Assembly: GCA_023269675.1 (NCBI GenBank)
Contig: JAHFSX010000010.1
Span: 109,035 to 173,034 of the forward strand
Direction: 5' to 3'
DNA length: 64,000 bases
Source of the DNA: Verrucomicrobiota bacterium
GTDB lineage: Bacteria; Verrucomicrobiota; Kiritimatiellia; RFP12; UBA1067
Shown here: positions 60,594 to 64,000 of the stretch, piece by piece
How the letters are laid out: every line of letters starts with the position of its first letter
Numbering within the stretch: position 1 is the first letter of the stretch
Notes under the pieces: model-generated
What the model was told of the DNA's origin: nothing
Database searches by the model: none
What the model saw: the letters and a program-made list of their open reading frames with translations, nothing else
Position numbers and translations under genes: made by a program

Positions 60594-63501
60594 GAACGCG
60601 GATCAGGGTTCCGGGAATGAAGGCGAAAGCCGAGACCTGATAGCCTCCAGCGCCATCTGGAAGGGTTCTGAGTGCAACATAGTCGTGGACCACGCCATCC
60701 AGCGTGAAGGTCATCTGGCCGGCACTCGGCATGCTCAGACTGGTTCCGTTGACAAAGGTGATGCCCGCGCGGAACTCGGCCTCGGTGTAGCCGGCCAGCG
60801 CGACCTTTGCCCCCGGTTCCATCGTCAAATTGGCAATGTGCAGGAGTGCCGTGCCGGTTGTTTTGTCTTTGGCAAGGATACTGCCGCTCTGCAGGGTCAC
60901 CCGTTCCAGCGTGCCGGTGCCGCCTAGCGAAGCCGTGCCCGGAACGATCAGCGCCTTACCGGAAGCCAGTTGAACCGTCCCGTCAACCCGCGAAGCCGAA
61001 CCCGCTCCCAGGGTAAAGTCCTGGTTGCGGTTGTGAAGATCCAACAGCCCGAGGCCGTCAATCTGTACGCCCCCTTGCAGCGTCACCATGCCACCGCCGC
61101 CCAACTCAACCTCGCCCCGCTCAACCGCGATGGGGCCGGTGAAGGAGGTGGTGCCGTTGACAAGGAATTTGCCGAGACCCTTCTTGGTCAGCTTGCCATG
61201 TTCGCCCGACGCATCCGGCAGCGCCAACGGAGTCCCAACATCATAGCCAGCAGAGTCTACCACCAGGCCGCGCGCAGTCAGAACATGCACCATTTGATTT
61301 GTCCTGTTGTTTTCGATAAAGGCGGCCGTGTCGCTTTGGCGCGCTTCAAGCGTTCCGCCATCAAAGGTTACCTCGAGATGACCATGCCAGCCCCGCAACT
61401 GCTTGACAGAGAGCACACCGTTCACCAGGCGGACCTCGCCCGTTCCCACAGCCGTATCAGCCAGATATGAAACGCTGAAAACATTCAGCCGTCCGCCATT
61501 CATAATGATTTTAGAGACCGGTGGAGTAGCGCCGCCACTGGGGCCGATCCGCAACACCTCCGCGTCGATCTGGCCGCCGGTCATTTCAAGGACGCATTTT
61601 CCGGCCGCACCGATGTCAAGGTACCCGTCGGTTGCGCCCGCGCCGCCGAAAACGTTCAAGTAGCCGCCGCTCATGTCGATTCTCGCCGTCGATCCGGCAC
61701 TCAGCGCCGTTTTCAAAGTTGATCCAGTGACATACATTTCTCCGCCCGAAATCGTCAGGTGCCCCTCTTTGTTGTTTCCGACGATCAGCATGCCGGTAAA
61801 AGTGTTGGTTCCGCCGGAAATCACCATGCTCCCGACACCGCTTGATCCGCAGAAGGCGTCCGACCGGTTTGTGAAGACGCCACCCGCCAAGGTCAGCGTT
61901 CCCGTTGCCGAGGCGTTATTGCCGACATAAACGCCGTTTGCCAGCCGGACAAAGCCGTTCGATACCGTCATCGTCCCTCTGCCGGAATTGCCGACATATA
62001 AGGTCGGTTCGGAGTGCAGCGACCCGTTGATGACCGACAGGCTTCCGGTAGAGCCCGCGAGAAAACCAATGTTGCACGAGCCCGACCGGTTTGACACAAC
62101 GCCCCCGCTCTGCACATACGAGCCGCTGGCGCCGGACTCCTCTCCGATCGAGAGGCCATTACACGAAACCGTTCCGCCGCTCATCTCGAACGCGCCGCGG
62201 CTGCCCCCGTATCGGCCGACGTAGAGCGCGCTGTTCACAAAAGTCTCGCCACCGTTCACAACCATCCGCCCGTTGCCGCGCATGCCCGCCTGGATGTTCC
62301 CCGTCTTATTCGACAGCACGCCGCCGTCGATGGTGACAAGCCCGGCGGACCGGGCCTGCGTCCCGATTTCCAAGTCGCCGGCGAGGGTCACCCATCCGTT
62401 GGTCTGATACCATTCGCCGTACCCGAGCGGCCCGTTCCCCACACTCACCAGCTGCAGCGTGGACGTTGAACAGCCCGTGACCCGGAAGGCGCCGTAGCAG
62501 TTTGTGCTGAGGCCCATCGTGAGAGAAGATTTAACCTCGAGCGCCCCTCCGGCGACCGTGACCCTGCCGGTCGTATCGCACAAACCGTTTTCAAAATTGC
62601 CCACCACCATGTCGGCGTTTGCGGTGAATTTTCCGCCGGAGATCGTCAACACGCCTTTGGCGCCGGCCCGATGACCGACCTCAAAGCGGTTACGGCAGGT
62701 GAAGGTGCCGGCATCCAGATTCAGCATGCCGGTGGCGCCATAGGCGTTGCCCAGCCAGTTGGGTCCATCGGTATACAGATCACCCCCGGTGATGTTCACG
62801 ATGCCGAGGGAGGTCGCCGTCGCATCGCCGACGCTGAAGTAGTTGCTGACAATCAGGGCACCGCCGGCAAGATTGACCATGCCTGTCGCTCCGTTGCCCT
62901 GGCCGCACCAGAGGTGAGACCTTAAGACCAAAGTCGCGTTCGAAACCGTCATGGAAGAAATCTTGCTGCCGGTGCTGTACTGCGAAGTCAGATAAACCTC
63001 GCCGGAGATCACATTCGTACCGCCGCCGAAAGCCAGATACGCATTGTCCAGCCTGGCTTTGCTGATCTGGCTGTTGATATTGGTGCCGAGTGTCAGATAG
63101 GACGGCTGCGCATCATTGAAACAGCTCAGAACAACCCCCTCGCCACCCAACAACACATTCCCGTTGTCAATGCCGACCGTGTTGTTGAGTCCCCCGGCTT
63201 CAAAAGCCAAGCCGTTGGTGAGACCCCACGCGTAACCTTTCAGGTCGAAAACAGTTGCGCCACTGTCCGTCGCTGTGAAGCTGGCTTTAGTGTTCGTCAC
63301 GCTATCCGTGAAGAAAACCGTGTAGGAGCCATTGCTCGGAAAGAGACACGTGTCCGCCGGGCCAGGGACATTGCCCCCCGTCCAATGCGACGTGTCGGAA
63401 AAATTGCCCGTCCCGTTTTGCCAGCCGATCTGATCAGCAAAACCCTGCGAAACCAACATCAAAGCCACACCGGCGCAGAAACCAACCACTCCACGTATCA
63501 T
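60589..63501 (-). CDS. Giant exported beta-strand-repeat protein with 20-30-residue repeats
   Basis: 970 residues. The ATG at 63501 has AAGGAGAG upstream and starts a signal peptide (MIRGVVGFCAGVALMLVSQGFA). After an N-terminal WQNGTGNFSDTSHWTGGN motif the protein consists of very regular repeats of about 20-25 residues, such as GATGMLNLDAGTFTCRNRFEVGH, given here by its parts GATGMLNLDAGTF and GAKGVLTISGGKF, and GSRGAFEMSGGTVSCNG. This is the pattern of a long parallel beta-helix. PF12951-type units appear near residue 800 (LTKKGLGKFLVNGTTSFTG). The end reads AFAFIPGTLIRVL. No translocator barrel. Probably surface exposed. The 3' end is joined to a GH16 relic. Confidence 0.82.
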   Translation of the reverse strand: MIRGVVGFCAGVALMLVSQGFADQIGWQNGTGNFSDTSHWTGGNVPGPADTCLFPSNGSYTVFFTDSVTNTKASFTATDSGATVFDLKGYAWGLTNGLAFEAGGLNNTVGIDNGNVLLGGEGVVLSCFNDAQPSYLTLGTNINSQISKARLDNAYLAFGGGTNVISGEVYLTSQYSTGSKISSMTVSNATLVLRSHLWCGQGNGATGMVNLAGGALIVSNYFSVGDATATSLGIVNITGGDLYTDGPNWLGNAYGATGMLNLDAGTFTCRNRFEVGHRAGAKGVLTISGGKFTANADMVVGNFENGLCDTTGRVTVAGGALEVKSSLTMGLSTNCYGAFRVTGCSTSTLQLVSVGNGPLGYGEWYQTNGWVTLAGDLEIGTQARSAGLVTIDGGVLSNKTGNIQAGMRGNGRMVVNGGETFVNSALYVGRYGGSRGAFEMSGGTVSCNGLSIGEESGASGSYVQSGGVVSNRSGSCNIGFLAGSTGSLSVINGSLHSEPTLYVGNSGRGTMTVSNGFVRLANGVYVGNNASATGTLTLAGGVFTNRSDAFCGSSGVGSMVISGGTNTFTGMLIVGNNKEGHLTISGGEMYVTGSTLKTALSAGSTARIDMSGGYLNVFGGAGATDGYLDIGAAGKCVLEMTGGQIDAEVLRIGPSGGATPPVSKIIMNGGRLNVFSVSYLADTAVGTGEVRLVNGVLSVKQLRGWHGHLEVTFDGGTLEARQSDTAAFIENNRTNQMVHVLTARGLVVDSAGYDVGTPLALPDASGEHGKLTKKGLGKFLVNGTTSFTGPIAVERGEVELGGGGMVTLQGGVQIDGLGLLDLHNRNQDFTLGAGSASRVDGTVQLASGKALIVPGTASLGGTGTLERVTLQSGSILAKDKTTGTALLHIANLTMEPGAKVALAGYTEAEFRAGITFVNGTSLSMPSAGQMTFTLDGVVHDYVALRTLPDGAGGYQVSAFAFIPGTLIRVL

Positions 63502-63683
63502 GAAACTCTCCTTGCCCAAATAAGACAATGTATCTGAAATTGAATAGGATTTTGCGAGAAGAAGGTCCGACTGTAAAGGGTATTATGGACGATTCCCCTG
63601 TTTTTTGAGTTTCCCGCGGTTTTCCTGTCCCTCCGTCTGGGCTCTATCCTGTTGTTTTCAACTCCTTACCCGCACCTTCAAAT

Positions 63684-63775
63684 GGATTACGATTACGTGC
63701 ACGATTAGGATGATGAGGAACCGGAAGCCTTTCGTAATCGAAATCCTAATCTTAATCTTTCAAAAAAGTTACCCC
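63684..63775. repeat. Hexamer-built palindromic repeat, copy 2
   Basis: Left half GATTAC, GATTAC, GTGCAC, GATTAG, GATGAT (63685-63714). Centre GAGGAACCGGAAGCCTTT. Right half CGTAAT, CGAAAT, CCTAAT, CTTAAT (63733-63756). It ends in GTTACCCC (63768-63775), as does copy 1. The rest of the gap 63502-63930 shows no gene or promoter I can support. Confidence 0.7.
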
Positions 63776-63930
63776 TCCGTCAAAGCAAGTTGGGGTGTCC
63801 CGGTGTCCCGCAATGCGTGACTCCGCACCGTTCGCCTTTTCTGAAAGCGCACGCACCGCGGGCGCTGTCAACCCGGCACCCTGACTTGCAATAACAAATG
63901 CACGCAGGCGATAGAGCGGTGAGATGATTT

Positions 63931-64000
63931 TCATGCGACGTATTCCTCGAAGTAGCGTTTGACCTTCTCTTCTGCGGAGAGGCCGTCGAGGATTTTTCGG
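63931..64000 (-). CDS. C-terminal end of an unknown gene at the window edge
   Basis: The minus-strand frame from the right edge reads RKILDGLSAEEKVKRYFEEY, then VA and a TGA at 63931. The acidic/basic helical character looks like real protein. The style recalls the repeat-like C-termini of Rpn/PD-(D/E)XK proteins, but 22 residues are too few to name it. Confidence 0.45.
   Translation of the reverse strand, partial: RKILDGLSAEEKVKRYFEEYVA

Noticed and set aside
37291..63501. Giant beta-strand proteins as classical type V autotransporters
   Set aside because: None has a C-terminal 12-strand barrel; they end in short GTLIxV tails.
63752..63934. 60-codon minus-strand frame overlapping the edge gene by ATGA
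   Set aside because: The overlap is suggestive, but the frame runs into the hexamer palindrome and the protein has no recognisable character.

Overview
The window is GC-rich chromosomal DNA. It most resembles a PVC-group bacterium, probably Kiritimatiellota or another Verrucomicrobiota lineage. The reasons are long secreted proteins with hydrazine-synthase-alpha-like propellers and CxxCH haem sites, a SUMF1-fold secreted protein, an SHD1-type protein, giant autotransporter-associated beta-strand proteins, and many single-gene secreted glycoside hydrolases without SusC/SusD or TonB partners. No rRNA, tRNA, CRISPR, phage or IS gene was seen. The taxonomic call is an inference from protein families.

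Layout. (A) 1-5.1 kb, minus strand: an IclR regulator and two HZS-alpha-like proteins, one cut by the window edge and one with two haem motifs. (B) 5.3-12.8 kb, plus strand: housekeeping genes uup, ktrB, metY and ktrA, a radical SAM protein, and a GH5-like enzyme. (C) 13-25.3 kb, mostly minus: an HZS-alpha-like/HEAT protein, an SHD1 protein, a zinc-ribbon membrane protein, a SUMF1-domain protein, and a metallo-beta-lactamase-fold protein followed by a GH42-like enzyme. (D) 25.8-36.9 kb: GH3 glucosidase, a DUF4350-like protein, a 1474-residue SGNH hydrolase with internally duplicated modules, and GH92 mannosidase. (E) 37-44 kb: a PA14/beta-strand surface protein, a lipoprotein with a glycosidase-like barrel, a small exported protein, and a membrane-anchored Hsp20. 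(F) 44.9-64 kb: a coupled pair of LamG/GH-A proteins of which one has lost both catalytic glutamates, two giant beta-strand proteins, GH16, a propeller-like protein, and a two-module GH9 protein.

Most enzymes carry signal peptides and many have their own promoter of the form TTGACn-17/18-TATnnT. The picture is a free-standing arsenal for mannose-, glucose- and galactose-containing glycans rather than one Sus-type locus. The haem-bearing propeller proteins have no known function in this setting.

The most unusual DNA-level feature is a set of short repeat families. Degenerate 7-bp tandem arrays (TCCTAAC/TCCTAAA type) sit directly against the start codons of uup, metY and the radical SAM gene, where a Shine-Dalgarno would be expected, and a related period-7 array is read through inside one cytochrome ORF. 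Some arrays are part of a larger composite element with a conserved 15-mer and a hairpin. A second family is a 6-bp-period palindrome. Other points are a predicted leaderless IclR mRNA whose palindrome covers both the -10 and the start codon, a relic of a GH16 gene, and a C-terminal GTLIxV tail shared by three giant surface proteins.
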